The position numbers and the translations under genes were made by a program. Shown one piece after another: positions 29,199-38,571 of a stretch of 64,000 nt of DNA. The DNA comes from Bradyrhizobium sp. SZCCHNS1050 (GTDB lineage: Bacteria; Pseudomonadota; Alphaproteobacteria; Rhizobiales; Xanthobacteraceae): positions 3,475,501-3,539,500 of the forward strand of contig NZ_JAUETR010000001.1 of the NCBI RefSeq assembly GCF_032484785.1. Reading direction: 5' to 3'. Positions within the stretch are counted from its first letter, which is position 1, and the number at the start of each line of letters is the position of its first letter. Below the pieces are notes generated by a model, which saw only the letters and a list, made by a program, of their open reading frames with translations, ran no database searches and was not told the DNA's origin.

Positions 29199-30119
29199 CT
29201 AGGCCTGAACAGAATTGGCGGCGGCCGACTTCTGCTGCATTGCACCCTTCAGCCATTGCCGGAACGCCTTCAGCTTCGGCGGATCGGTCCGGCCCTCCGG
29301 CGTCACCAGATAGAACCCGGCATCGCTCGGCAGCGTCATCTTGAACGGCACCACCAGCCGGCCCTTGGCGATGTCGTCCTGGACGTAGGCCGTACGCCCG
29401 ATCGCGACGCCGAGCCCGTCGATCGCGGCCTGAACGGTCATCAGCGACAGGTCGAAGCTCAGCCGACCCTGCCTCGACATCTCCACCGGCAGACCCGCCG
29501 CGGTCAGCCATAGCCGCCAGTCGTCGTCATAGCCGCCGCTGACCTGCAGCAGCGTGTGATGTGCGAGGTCCTCCGGACAGCGTAGTGGCTTGTCGCCGTG
29601 CAGCAGCGCCGGACTGCACACCGGAAACAGCTCGTCGGCCATCAGCCACTCCGCCCGCACGCCCGGCCAATGGCCACGGCCATAGCGGATCGCGGCGTCG
29701 ACGTCGTCCTTGCGAAAATCGACCAAGCCGGTCGACGTCGTGATTCGCACGTCGATGCCGGGATGGGCCTCCTGAAAGGCCGTCAGCCGCGGCAGCAGCC
29801 ATTTGGCGGCCAGCGAGGCGATGGTGGAGACCGTCAGCACCTTGGCGTTGTCCTTGCGGACCAGCCGTTCCGTTGCCAGCCGGAGATCGTCGAACGCGGC
29901 GCGCACCAGCGGGAGATAGTCGCGGGCCTGCGGCGTCAGCGCCAGGCTACGGTTCTGGCGGACGAAAAGGCGCAGCCCGAGCTCGTCCTCCAAGCGCTTG
30001 ATCTGATGGCTGATTGCGGTCTGCGTCACGTTCAGTTCGGAGGCCGCGCGGGTGAAGCTCAGATGCCGCGCCGCAGCCTCGAACGCCCGCAATCCATTCA
30101 GCGACGGCAGTCGGGCCAT
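29199..30119 (-). CDS. LysR-family transcriptional regulator (GcvA-like)
   Basis: DNA-binding regulator of 306 residues. The N-terminal winged helix reads LPSLNGLRAFEAAARHLSFTRAASELNVTQTAISHQIKRLEDELGLRLF, which is the GcvA/AmpR type. The effector-binding domain follows, with DVRITTSTGLVDF and DAAIRYGRGHWPGV. It lies 120 bases upstream of the MHS transporter gene on the same strand and is divergent from the DUF1127 gene; the transporter is its most likely target. Confidence 0.93.
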   Translation of the reverse strand: MARLPSLNGLRAFEAAARHLSFTRAASELNVTQTAISHQIKRLEDELGLRLFVRQNRSLALTPQARDYLPLVRAAFDDLRLATERLVRKDNAKVLTVSTIASLAAKWLLPRLTAFQEAHPGIDVRITTSTGLVDFRKDDVDAAIRYGRGHWPGVRAEWLMADELFPVCSPALLHGDKPLRCPEDLAHHTLLQVSGGYDDDWRLWLTAAGLPVEMSRQGRLSFDLSLMTVQAAIDGLGVAIGRTAYVQDDIAKGRLVVPFKMTLPSDAGFYLVTPEGRTDPPKLKAFRQWLKGAMQQKSAAANSVQA

Positions 30120-30233
30120 TCACGGCCTCCCCGGTTCATGACGTTATTTCATCCGAAACGGTAGTAAATGTCGTTTGTGGATGAAGCGCAAGCGCTCAAT
30201 ATTGCAGCCTCAAGGAATTTTCAGGAGGCTTTC

Positions 30234-30437
30234 ATGTCCATCTACGTCTCCTCGTCAATGACGAAACATCATGGCCCGGGGTTCTGGTCCGGCGTCGTGG
30301 AGCTGCTCGCCGCGTGGCGCTTCCGCTACCGCACACGGCACGAGCTGGCGCACTGGTCGGAGCGCGACCTGCACGACCTCGGTCTGTCCCGCAGCGATAT
30401 CGCCGCCGAGATCGACAAGCCGTTCTGGCGGGGTTGA
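30234..30437 (+). CDS. DUF1127 (YjiS-like) small protein
   Basis: The 67-residue protein ends in the DUF1127 core WRFRYRTRHELAHWSERDLHDLGLSRSDIAAEIDKPFW. The start at 30234 has the strong ribosome-binding site CAGGAGGC; the frame from 30168 lacks one. Small DUF1127 proteins in alphaproteobacteria are often stress-induced and some act in RNA or phosphate-related regulation, but the role of this one is unknown. It is divergent from the LysR gene. Confidence 0.85.
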   Translation: MSIYVSSSMTKHHGPGFWSGVVELLAAWRFRYRTRHELAHWSERDLHDLGLSRSDIAAEIDKPFWRG

Positions 30438-30514
30438 TCCCCCTTACTCATCCCGCCGCGCCGGTGCCGCTCCGCAAAGGAGGGCGCCGGCAAGCTTCCC
30501 GGTTGGAGCCGCGC

Positions 30515-31135
30515 ATGCCGACGCCCGCCATTGCCGATATCGCTGCCGGCTCCAACATCATTCACACGCGGCGTGGCGAGGAGGTGCGCCTGCGCTTCGT
30601 CACATCTGACGACGCCGAGGCGCTGCAGAGCTATGTCCGGTCCTTGAGCCAACGTTCGCGCCACAAGCGTTTCCTCGGCGCACTCAACGAGCTGCCAAAG
30701 GCGGTGCTCGAGGATTTCGTCGCGCTCGGCCGCAACGACCGCTACAGCCTGATCGCGACGATGGACCATGAAGGTGTCGAAACCATCGTGGCCGAGGCGC
30801 GCTATGCATTCGATCGCGGCGTCGGTCGTGTCGAGTTTGGCCTGTCGGTCCATGACCGCTGGCAAGGCCACGGCATCGGTCCGGCGCTTATCGCGAATCT
30901 GGAAGAACGCGCGCTGGCGTTGGGTGGCGTGACCCTGTCGGGCGATGCGCTGCGTACCAACGACGTAATGATTGCATTGGCCCGCAAGGCCGGTTTCGCG
31001 ATCAAGCCGCATGCGGACGATTGGACCCTGGTGCGGTTCGAGAAGGGTCTAAGCGGAGTGGTGGCTCATTCAGTGGGGGCAGATTTGCGCGTGGTCGGTC
31101 GCGAGCCGCAAGTCGCCACGTCCGAGATCAAATGA
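30515..31135 (+). CDS. GNAT-family N-acetyltransferase
   Basis: The 206-residue protein carries a GNAT fold: GEEVRLRFVTSDDAEALQSYVRSLS at the start and the acetyl-CoA region VEFGLSVHDRWQGHGIGPALIANLEERALALG near residue 120-150, where the usual Q/RxxGxG/A is QGHGIG. The start at 30515 follows GGAG by six bases; the longer frame to 30314 overlaps the DUF1127 gene and is not supported. Such proteins resemble the acetyltransferase part of Pat-type enzymes. The substrate is unknown. Confidence 0.88.
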   Translation: MPTPAIADIAAGSNIIHTRRGEEVRLRFVTSDDAEALQSYVRSLSQRSRHKRFLGALNELPKAVLEDFVALGRNDRYSLIATMDHEGVETIVAEARYAFDRGVGRVEFGLSVHDRWQGHGIGPALIANLEERALALGGVTLSGDALRTNDVMIALARKAGFAIKPHADDWTLVRFEKGLSGVVAHSVGADLRVVGREPQVATSEIK

Positions 31136-31137
31136 CG

Positions 31138-31338
31138 TCATGCCTGCGAAGGCAGGCATCCCGTACGCCGCGGCCTCACCGTGTCACCAGCCATCAGTTG
31201 CGTGTACTGGATCGCCCGGTCGAGCCGGGCGATCACAGTTGCTATGAAGCGACCATCGATCCGCGTCATTGCGAGCGCAAGCGAAGCAATCCAGAGTCCT
31301 TGCTCCGCTCTGGATTCTTCGCTTCGCTCGCAATGACG
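31138..31338. repeat. Cluster of palindromic intergenic repeats
   Basis: At least three hairpins occur. GCCTGCGAAGGCAGGC lies at 31143-31158. GATCGCCCGGTCGAGCCGGGCGATC lies near 31211-31235. A long palindrome at 31264-31338 begins CGTCATTGCGAGCGCAAGCG and ends CGCTTCGCTCGCAATGACG, with arms about 33 bases long around CCTTGCTC. The last is a well-known type in Bradyrhizobium genomes. The stretch lies between convergent genes and has no coding signal. Confidence 0.75.
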
Positions 31339-31384
31339 GTGATCGTGGTGCGTCTGTGCCCACGTCATACGGAACATCAACTTC

Positions 31385-32092
31385 TCAAAACGTCTCCACC
31401 CACGGCCGCAGCTCCATCTCCCAACTCCAGGCACTCCGTGGTTGCTGCAGCACGCTCCAATAACTTGCGGCGATGGCATCCGGATCGAGCATCGAATTCG
31501 GGCGCTCCGCGGCTTCCTGACGCTCTGCGCTCTTGATCGCGCCGTCGATGACGAAATGCGCGACGTGGATGCCCTGCGGCGACAGTTCGCGCGCCATGCT
31601 CTGGGCGAGGCCGCGCAGCGCGAACTTGCCCATCGCGAACGGCGCCGACTGGGCGTAGCCCTTCACGCTGGCGGAGGCGCCGGTGAACAGGATGGCGCCG
31701 TGCTTGTTCGGCAGCATGCGCTGTGCCGCCTGCTGCGCCACCAGGAAGCCGCCGAAGGCGCTGACGGCAATCGACTGCTGCACGTCGGCCGGCACGAGAT
31801 CGGTGAGCGCTCCGCGCGCCCGCGCGCTGGCATTGTAGACCACGAGATCAGGCGCGCCGATCTCGCGCTCGACGATGCCGAACAGCCGCTCGACTTCCTC
31901 CGGATTGGTTGCATCGCAGGGGTAGGCGCGGGCGCCGGTTTCGTTGCAGAGCGCGCCGAGCTTCTCGATCTTGCGGGCGGCCAGCGCCACGCGGATCTTC
32001 TCGCGCGCGAACAGCCTCGCCAGCGAGGCCGAGAGCCCCTCGCCGGCACCGACGATGAGGGCGATCTTGTAGGCAGGGATGTCCATGGGCAT
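31385..32092 (-). CDS. Short-chain dehydrogenase/reductase-like protein with altered catalytic motif
   Basis: The 235-residue protein has the Rossmann fold of the SDR superfamily (KIALIVGAGEGLSASLARLFARE). The normal YxxxK catalytic motif is FAMGK here: Phe152 replaces the catalytic Tyr while Lys156 is kept. The last Gly of the cofactor motif is also replaced (GAGEGLS), and NNAG becomes YNASARARG. The protein may therefore bind a nucleotide without normal oxidoreductase chemistry, or use another residue. It is an intact frame with normal codon use, so it is a divergent family member and not a decayed one. Confidence 0.85.
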   Translation of the reverse strand: MPMDIPAYKIALIVGAGEGLSASLARLFAREKIRVALAARKIEKLGALCNETGARAYPCDATNPEEVERLFGIVEREIGAPDLVVYNASARARGALTDLVPADVQQSIAVSAFGGFLVAQQAAQRMLPNKHGAILFTGASASVKGYAQSAPFAMGKFALRGLAQSMARELSPQGIHVAHFVIDGAIKSAERQEAAERPNSMLDPDAIAASYWSVLQQPRSAWSWEMELRPWVETF

Positions 32093-32181
32093 GTCCTTGG
32101 GCCAAAGCGTCCGCAGACATCAAGCTAGTGCACCGGCGGCCGACTTCCTACAGCTCGTCTCCACATTTTTGTCGCGCGTCC

Positions 32182-33201
32182 TCAGGTGGGACGCGGCTGC
32201 AATCCGGCGAGGCAGCCGATCTCCTCCAGCACGACATCGAGCCGGCTGCGATCGTGCAGGAAGGCGTATTTGCCGCGGAGCATTGCCAGCGAGCGCGCGT
32301 GATATTTCTGCGGCTTCTGCATCCATGTGAAGTCGCCGAACTGGACGCGGAAGACGCTGCGGTTCTCGGCCAGTGCCTGCTCGTTGGCGAGCGTCCATGG
32401 CATGAACAGCGCGCCGACCTGACGGGTCAGGATCGGCATCAAGGTCAGTGATAGTTCCGGCCACAGCTCGAACTCGCCTTCGGCGCGCGGCCATAGCATG
32501 CGGTGGATCCAGGCCAGCACATGCGGCGCGCGGCCTTCGATCAGGGCGCCGGCCGTCGGATCGGTCCACAGCTCGTAGAGCTGGCCCCACAGTCCGAAAT
32601 CGCCGTAGGCCGGACGGTGGCCGAACAGATACGGCCTGACCGAGAGATGCCGTTCGAGCAGGTCGAGCATTTCGGCAAAGCCCTGCTCGATCTGCGGCGC
32701 GTTGATCTCGTTGGAGCCGACATACCACAGCCGCTCGACCATGCGCGCGCGGATCTTCTCGGCCAGCTCGCCCAACTCGGCCTCGTCCGCCCTGGGGGCG
32801 CGGATGCGGGCGATGCGTCCGGCCGAGGCGCGCTGGTCGAGATCGCGCGCCCAGCGATAATGGAACATCCACTTGTTGCCCCACTCGTCGCCGAACTCCT
32901 CGATCAAGGCCGAGATGAAGCTCGTCAGCGCGTCGCCGGGATGAATCGTGGGTTGCGGAAAGTCGAGCTCCAGTGCGTCGATGATCGGCGTCGAGTCCTG
33001 CATCGGCACCTCGTCGGGGGCGACCACCAGCGGAATGATCGGCAGCTTGGCGTGCCGCGCGAACTCCGCCTCGCTTTCCGCATTGCGCAATATCCAGTGA
33101 TGCGGGATGCCCTTGTAACGCAGATACGATCGCACCTTGACCGAATAGGGCGACATCTCCGCCCCGAAGATGCGATAAACCTCCGTCGGCTGATTGGTCA
33201 T
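32182..33201 (-). CDS. Glutathione S-transferase family protein, long form
   Basis: The 339-residue protein begins with a thioredoxin-like GST N-domain (VYRIFGAEMSPYSVKVRSYLRYKGIPHHW, then KLPIIPLVVAPDEVPMQDSTPIIDALE) and a helical C-domain (LERHLSVRPYLFGHRPAYGDFGLWGQLYELW). It is longer than typical GSTs (about 220 residues) because of a C-terminal extension. The start at 33201 follows GGGAGCAG; the longer frame to 33258 is less likely. It is divergent from the AidB-like dehydrogenase gene. The substrate is unknown. Confidence 0.85.
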   Translation of the reverse strand: MTNQPTEVYRIFGAEMSPYSVKVRSYLRYKGIPHHWILRNAESEAEFARHAKLPIIPLVVAPDEVPMQDSTPIIDALELDFPQPTIHPGDALTSFISALIEEFGDEWGNKWMFHYRWARDLDQRASAGRIARIRAPRADEAELGELAEKIRARMVERLWYVGSNEINAPQIEQGFAEMLDLLERHLSVRPYLFGHRPAYGDFGLWGQLYELWTDPTAGALIEGRAPHVLAWIHRMLWPRAEGEFELWPELSLTLMPILTRQVGALFMPWTLANEQALAENRSVFRVQFGDFTWMQKPQKYHARSLAMLRGKYAFLHDRSRLDVVLEEIGCLAGLQPRPT

Positions 33202-33311
33202 GGATCTGCTCCCGGTTCGGCGCACGCCGCTGCCTGTTGTGTATCCGATCAGGCGCAACCTGTCGAAGAGTCCATCAGAGACTTGCGGAAACGAACGAGG
33301 GCTTAACGATC

Positions 33312-35096
33312 ATGCATCAGTTCCTGAGGCGCGATGACGTGATGACCGGCGGCGCAAGGCCGGAGCTGCTGGCGCCCGATACCACCGGGCTGAACTTCTA
33401 TCGCGCCGACCCCGCGCTCGCCGATCTCCTGCGCATCCATCTGCCCGAAGCGCTGTTTCGGCACCTCGTGCCGCATCTCGACCGTCTCGGCGAGCTCGCC
33501 GGCTCCTATCTCGACGAATGCGCCCGCTTGGCTGACCGCCATGGCCCTGTGCTGCACCAGCGCGACCGCTTCGGCCGCGACGTGCAGTGGGTCGAGTACC
33601 ATCCGGCCTATCGCGAGCTCGAGCGCGCCGCCTTTGGCGAGTTCGGCATTCACGCCATGTCGATCCGCAAGGGCATTCTCGGCTGGCCGACCAAGTATCC
33701 GGTCACGGCCAAGCACGCCTTCACCTTCCTGTTCAACCAGGCGGAGTTCGGGCTGGGCTGTCCGATCAACGTCACCGACGGATGCGCCAAGCTGCTGGCG
33801 AGCTTCGGTAGCGACGGGCTCAAGGCCAAGTACCTCGATGGCCTGACCCAGACCGACATGAGAAAGCTGACCCAGGGCGGCCAGTTCATGACCGAGAAGG
33901 AGGGCGGCTCCGATGTCGGCACGTTGACGACGGTCGCCGTCCCGGAGGGCGACCATTGGCGCCTGCATGGCGAGAAATGGTTCTGCTCCAATGCCGATGC
34001 GAAAGTCGTGATGCTGCTGGCGCGGCCGCAAGGTGCCGAAGCTGGAACGCGCGGCGTCGGCCTGTTCCTGATGCCGCGCTTCCTCGATGACGGCAGCCAG
34101 AACCACTATCGGATCGTGCGCCTGAAGGACAAGCTCGGAACGCGCTCGATGGCCTCGGGCGAGATCAAGCTGGAGGGTGCCGTCGCCTATGCGGTCGGGA
34201 GGCTCGATCGCGGCTTCGTGCAGATGGCCGAGATGGTCAACTCGTCGCGTCTCTCCAACGGCGTCAAGTCGACGGCGCTGATGCGGCGGGCCTGGCACGA
34301 CGCGATTACGGTCGCGCGCAACCGCGTGGTGTTCGGAAAACGCATCGTCGACCTGCCGCTCGGGCGGCGGCAACTGCTGAAGATCCTGCTCGCGACCGAG
34401 CAGGCGCTGTCGCTGAGCTTCCTCACCGCCGACGCGCTCGACCGTGCCGAGGCCGGCAGCCAGGATGCCGCGGCGCTGCTGCGCATTCTGACGCCGACAT
34501 TGAAATTCCGCGCCACGCGCGACGCGCGCAAGGTCTGCGGCGATGCGTTGGAGATGCGCGGCGGGATCGGCTATGTCGAGGAGTTCGTCACCGCGCGGCT
34601 GCTGCGCGACGCCCATCTCGGCTCGATCTGGGAAGGCACCGGCAACATCGTCGCGCTCGATGCGCTGAAGCGCGCCGTGGGCCGGCACGGTGCGGAGGCC
34701 GCGCTGGCAGCCGACCTGCATGCGCGGCTCTACGACAGCGCCGCCGTGCCGCAGGCCTGGCGCGATCAGCTGCATCGACTGGTGGACCGTGCCGTGGGCT
34801 TTGCGCGCGAGGTCGCGGGACGCGCCGACAATGAGTCCGAAGCGCGCCGCGCCACCAGCCTGCTGTATCACGTGGCGAGCGCCGTCTCGACGACTTGGGA
34901 AAGCGGGCGCATCCACGCGATGCGCGGCGACGCGCGCAGGCTGCTGCTGGCAAAGCTCATCGTCGCGCACCGGCTGACGCCGTCCGATCCGTTCCGGCTC
35001 GCGGAAAATAGGATGGATGATGCCATCGCGACACTGCTGCTCGGCGAACGTACCGCTGACATGGAGGAGGTTGGCGAACTGCTGTCAGCGGCGTAG
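33312..35096 (+). CDS. Acyl-CoA dehydrogenase family protein, AidB-like
   Basis: The 594-residue flavoprotein is longer than classic acyl-CoA dehydrogenases (about 380) and fits the AidB/DUF-extended group. Motifs include LTQGGQFMTEKEGGSDVGT (flavin-binding loop), WRLHGEKWFCSNADAKVVMLLAR, and RDARKVCGDALEMRGGIGYVEEF...WEGTGNIVALDALK near the C-terminal part of the catalytic domain. I set the start at ATG 33312. The zinc alcohol dehydrogenase follows closely on the same strand, so the two may be co-expressed. Whether it oxidises an acyl-CoA or has an alkylation-response role like AidB is not known. Confidence 0.88.
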   Translation: MHQFLRRDDVMTGGARPELLAPDTTGLNFYRADPALADLLRIHLPEALFRHLVPHLDRLGELAGSYLDECARLADRHGPVLHQRDRFGRDVQWVEYHPAYRELERAAFGEFGIHAMSIRKGILGWPTKYPVTAKHAFTFLFNQAEFGLGCPINVTDGCAKLLASFGSDGLKAKYLDGLTQTDMRKLTQGGQFMTEKEGGSDVGTLTTVAVPEGDHWRLHGEKWFCSNADAKVVMLLARPQGAEAGTRGVGLFLMPRFLDDGSQNHYRIVRLKDKLGTRSMASGEIKLEGAVAYAVGRLDRGFVQMAEMVNSSRLSNGVKSTALMRRAWHDAITVARNRVVFGKRIVDLPLGRRQLLKILLATEQALSLSFLTADALDRAEAGSQDAAALLRILTPTLKFRATRDARKVCGDALEMRGGIGYVEEFVTARLLRDAHLGSIWEGTGNIVALDALKRAVGRHGAEAALAADLHARLYDSAAVPQAWRDQLHRLVDRAVGFAREVAGRADNESEARRATSLLYHVASAVSTTWESGRIHAMRGDARRLLLAKLIVAHRLTPSDPFRLAENRMDDAIATLLLGERTADMEEVGELLSAA

Positions 35097-35137
35097 GCTT
35101 GCCGCGACCAACAACAAACAAGATCGGGAGAACGCCA

Positions 35138-36226
35138 ATGAAAGCCGCCGTGCTGATGGAGGTCAACAAGCCGCTGGTGATCGAGGACATCAGTGTGCCC
35201 AAGCCGGGGCCGCGGGAAGTGCTGATCCGCACGGCGGTTGCCGGTCTCTGCCATTCCGACCTGCACTTCATCGAAGGCCTGTATCCGCATCCGCTGCCCG
35301 CCGTGCTCGGCCATGAATCGGCTGGGATCGTCGAGCAGGTCGGCGCCGACGTGACCTATGTGAAGCCGGGCGATCACGTCGTCACGTGCTTGTCCGTGTT
35401 CTGCGGCACCTGCGACAACTGCACCACGGGCCGCCCGGTGTTGTGCACCGATACGACGGTGAAGATGCCGCCCGGCGCCTCCAACCGGCTGTCATGGGGA
35501 CGAAGCGAGAAGCTGCACCAGTTCCTCAACCTCTCGTCCTTCGCCGAGCAGATGCTGGTGCACGAGAACGCGATTGTGAAGATCCGCCCGGACATGCCGC
35601 TCGATCTCGCAGCGCTGATCGGCTGCGGCGTCATCACCGGCTATGGCGCCGTCGTCAACACGGCGCGGGTGCAGGCCGGCGAGACGGTGGCCGTGATCGG
35701 CTGCGGCGGCGTCGGCATGGCTGCGATCAACGGCGCCGAGATCGCGGGCGCGGGCCGCATCATCGCCATCGACACCAATCCGGCCAAGCTGCAGCTTGCG
35801 ACGAAACTGGGCGCGACCGACATCATCAATCCCACTGAGGGCGACGTCGTGGCCCAGGTGCGCGAGCTCACCAAGGGCGGCGTGCACCACGCCTTCGAGG
35901 TGCTCGGGCGCAAGGAGACCGCCGAGCAGGCGTTCGCGATGCTGGCGCCGGGCGGCACCGCGACCATCGTCGGCATGATCCCGTTCGGCCAGAAGATCGA
36001 GCTGCACGGCTTCGACTTCCTGCGCGAGCGCCGCATCCAGGGCTCGTCGATGGGCTCGAACCACTTCCGCGTCGACATGCCCCGCCTCGTCGAGTTCTAT
36101 CTGCGCGGCAAGCTGCATCTGGAGGACTGGATCTCCGCCAAGCTGAAGCTGTCGGAGATCAACGAGGGCTTTGCCAACATGAAGGCAGGCAAGACGCTGC
36201 GCAGCGTGATCATGTTCGATGCGTGA
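35138..36226 (+). CDS. Zinc-dependent alcohol dehydrogenase (class III-like MDR)
   Basis: The 362-residue medium-chain dehydrogenase has catalytic zinc ligands Cys38 (GLCHSD) and His59-Glu60 (GHES), a structural-zinc cysteine cluster (CLSVFCGTCDNCTTGRPVLC) and the NAD(P) motif VAVIGCGGVGMAAINGAEIAGA. The start at ATG 35138 follows GGGAG. It ends with the family tail MKAGKTLRSVIMFDA. It begins 41 bases after the AidB-like gene. Similar proteins oxidise primary alcohols or S-hydroxymethyl adducts; the substrate is not fixed by sequence. Confidence 0.92.
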   Translation: MKAAVLMEVNKPLVIEDISVPKPGPREVLIRTAVAGLCHSDLHFIEGLYPHPLPAVLGHESAGIVEQVGADVTYVKPGDHVVTCLSVFCGTCDNCTTGRPVLCTDTTVKMPPGASNRLSWGRSEKLHQFLNLSSFAEQMLVHENAIVKIRPDMPLDLAALIGCGVITGYGAVVNTARVQAGETVAVIGCGGVGMAAINGAEIAGAGRIIAIDTNPAKLQLATKLGATDIINPTEGDVVAQVRELTKGGVHHAFEVLGRKETAEQAFAMLAPGGTATIVGMIPFGQKIELHGFDFLRERRIQGSSMGSNHFRVDMPRLVEFYLRGKLHLEDWISAKLKLSEINEGFANMKAGKTLRSVIMFDA

Positions 36227-36285
36227 GGTGGGTGGTCGGGTGTGAGGCAGGTGATGAGGTTCGGCGGGTCTGCCTATTAGTTACC

Positions 36286-36360
36286 CGTCATGCCCGGGCT
36301 TGACCCGGGCATCCAGCCTCTCTGCAAGATGGATGGCCGGGTCAAGCCCGGCCATGACGA
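36286..36360. repeat. Palindromic intergenic repeat (CGTCATGCCCGG type)
   Basis: It begins CGTCATGCCCGGGCTTGACC and ends GGTCAAGCCCGGCCATGACG, with nearly complementary arms around a short centre. A related element lies at 42186-42313. It sits between convergent genes (alcohol dehydrogenase and amidase) and may act as a bidirectional terminator. Confidence 0.75.
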
Positions 36361-36414
36361 TGTGGGACGACGGCGGAACTTGGCGAGGCGTTGTTGAATA
36401 AGCCCGATCGCGAA

Positions 36415-37884
36415 CTAGTTCGCGAACCGCGGCGGCGGGACGAAGCCGCCGAATTCGCGCTCGATCAGGTCGGCGAGCTTGAGCGGCGTGCGGTCCTCGA
36501 GGAACGGGCCGACGATCTGCACCCCGACCGGCAGGCCGTCGGCGAGTCCAAGCGGAATCGCGGTGGCGGGCAGTCCGGGCAAGGTGGCGATGCCCGGCCA
36601 GGCGAGCTGATCGGTGTAGCAATGCTCGACGCCGTCGATGCTGATGCGGCGCTGCTCCTGGTCGGGCGAATGGTCGTGCGGATAGGCCGGCGTTGGCATG
36701 ATCGGGCAGATCACGGCATCGAACTGCTCGAACAGCGTTCGCCATTGCGCGCGCAGCCGCGCCCGCGCCCCGCCGGCCTGCACCCAGTCGCGATGGCTGA
36801 GCGCGATGCCGCGCAGCCGCTCGGCCGCGAGGCTCGCTGCCTCCTTCGGCAATTGCGCGGCCGCGTGACTGGCGCCGGCGTGGACCTCCGCCGGCATGGT
36901 GGCGCCGATGAAGCCGAGCAGCATGCGCATGTAGAGCCGGCTCGATGCGGCGAAGTCCGGCAGCAGCGGGCTGTCCGTCGTGACGCTCACGCCGGCCCGT
37001 GCGAGGTCGGCCGTCAGCCGCTCGATCGCGCCGCGCACGGCGCTGTCGGTCGGCAGCAGCGGATCGCTCGCGACCACCAGCACGCGGAAATCCCGCAGGC
37101 GACCGTGGCGCGGCGGCGGCAGGTCGAGGCGATATGCCTTGCCGGCCTCGAGCGGGTCGGGGCCTGCGATCACATCGAGCAGCAGCGACAGATCGGCGGC
37201 CGAGCGCGCCATCGGGCCGACGACGGCGAGGTCGGCCTCGCCCGGCAGCGGCTGAAACGGCGGCGGCGTATGGCCGCGCGAGGCCACCAGGCCGTAGCTC
37301 GGCTTGTGCGCGGTGACGCCGCAATGAAACGCCGGCGCCCGGAGCGAGCCGCCGATATCGGAGCCGAGCGACAGCGAGCCGTAGCCGGCCGCCAGGGCCG
37401 CGGCCGATCCGCCTGACGAACCGCCCGGCGTGCGGCCGAGATCGTAGGGATTGTTGGTGGTGCCGTAGATGTCGTTGTAGCTCTGCCAGTCGCCGAGCCC
37501 GAGCGGCACGTTGGTCTTGCCGAGCACGATGCCGCCGGCATCCTTCACGCGCGTCACCGTCAGCGCATCCTCGGCCGCGATGAAATCCCTGTGCTGCGGA
37601 AAACCCCAGGTCGTCGGCAGGCCGGCAACGTTGTAGGATTCCTTCACCGTGAGCGGAAGGCCGAGCAGGGGCCGCCGTTCGCCGCGCGCCAGCGCCGCGT
37701 CGGCGGCGTCGGCGGCAGCGAGCGCGCGCTCGAAATCGCGCACGCAGACGGCGTTGATCTCGGAGTCATGACGTTCGATGCGGTCGATGGCGAGCTTGGT
37801 CAGCTCGACCGACGAGATCTCACGATCTGCCAACGCCTTCGCCGTGTCGACGGCAGTTGCGAACGTCCATTGCGGTGCGGCCAA
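36415..37884 (-). CDS. Amidase-signature family hydrolase
   Basis: The 489-residue enzyme has the complete amidase triad: Lys81 (LPLTVKESYNV), the cis-serine of TPGGSSGGS (about 156-157) and nucleophile Ser180 (DIGGSLRAPA). It ends FGGFVPPPRFAN. No GatB/GatC or AtzG-like gene is nearby, so it acts alone. Substrates in this family range from aliphatic amides to aryl amides and acylated amines. It is not close in sequence to the amidase at 20643. Confidence 0.9.
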   Translation of the reverse strand: MAAPQWTFATAVDTAKALADREISSVELTKLAIDRIERHDSEINAVCVRDFERALAAADAADAALARGERRPLLGLPLTVKESYNVAGLPTTWGFPQHRDFIAAEDALTVTRVKDAGGIVLGKTNVPLGLGDWQSYNDIYGTTNNPYDLGRTPGGSSGGSAAALAAGYGSLSLGSDIGGSLRAPAFHCGVTAHKPSYGLVASRGHTPPPFQPLPGEADLAVVGPMARSAADLSLLLDVIAGPDPLEAGKAYRLDLPPPRHGRLRDFRVLVVASDPLLPTDSAVRGAIERLTADLARAGVSVTTDSPLLPDFAASSRLYMRMLLGFIGATMPAEVHAGASHAAAQLPKEAASLAAERLRGIALSHRDWVQAGGARARLRAQWRTLFEQFDAVICPIMPTPAYPHDHSPDQEQRRISIDGVEHCYTDQLAWPGIATLPGLPATAIPLGLADGLPVGVQIVGPFLEDRTPLKLADLIEREFGGFVPPPRFAN

Positions 37885-37962
37885 GGTCGATCCTCCCGGT
37901 GAGATGTTTGCCGGGAGTCCTAACCGATGCGGATGGCGATCGCTTGACCAAAATTGCGGATT

Positions 37963-38493
37963 CTAGCCCGGTAGCATCCGCTGCATGACGCGGTCGCGAT
38001 AGATGAAGACGTGCGCGAGTGCGGCGGCGACGTGAACGACGATCAGGATCAGCAGCAGCCATTCGGAGGCCTGGTGCAGCCCGTCGATGGCGCGGTTACC
38101 GGCCGGGTTGCGCGCGGCCAGCATCGGCAATGGAAACAGGTAGAAGAACGACACGCTCCAGCCGCGGAAGGAGGCGAACAGCCACCCGGTGATGGTGCTC
38201 GCCAGCACCATCACATAGAGCATCCAGTGCACGACCTCCGAGCTCAGCCGCTGCCAGGGCGGCAGCGAGCTCTCCGGTGCGACCGGATGGGTGAGCCGCC
38301 AGACGAAGCGCACGGCGATCAATGCCAGAATGGTGAGGCCGAATGAAATGTGCAGGATCATCGGCGCGCCGGGGGGTGTATTGGCATGCAGGTCCGGCAT
38401 CAGCCAGCCGATCGGATACTGGATGGCGAGCAGCGCTACCACCAGCCAGTGCAGGATCTTCGCGGGCGTGCCGTAATGCAGGCGTGGCGTCAT
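37963..38493 (-). CDS. Cytochrome b561-type membrane protein
   Basis: The 176-residue protein has four hydrophobic helices with the heme-ligand histidines of the prokaryotic cytochrome b561 family (HYGTPAKILHWLVVALLAIQYPIGW; PMILHISFG; GLHQASEWLLLILIVVHVAAALAHVFIYRD). It would carry electrons in the inner membrane, often oxidising ubiquinol or accepting from a periplasmic donor. It is a single gene; no obvious redox partner is adjacent. Confidence 0.9.
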   Translation of the reverse strand: MTPRLHYGTPAKILHWLVVALLAIQYPIGWLMPDLHANTPPGAPMILHISFGLTILALIAVRFVWRLTHPVAPESSLPPWQRLSSEVVHWMLYVMVLASTITGWLFASFRGWSVSFFYLFPLPMLAARNPAGNRAIDGLHQASEWLLLILIVVHVAAALAHVFIYRDRVMQRMLPG

Positions 38494-38571
38494 GACGAGT
38501 TTTCCGTTGTGATCGGTCCGGCGCCATCAGCCTCGCGGCTGAGCGTTTGGCAAGACGCGGGGGTGCGGATG

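Noticed and set aside
27664..29511. 615-residue minus-strand frame overlapping the transporter gene
   Set aside because: It is in another frame than the MHS transporter, whose membrane helices and family motifs are clear.
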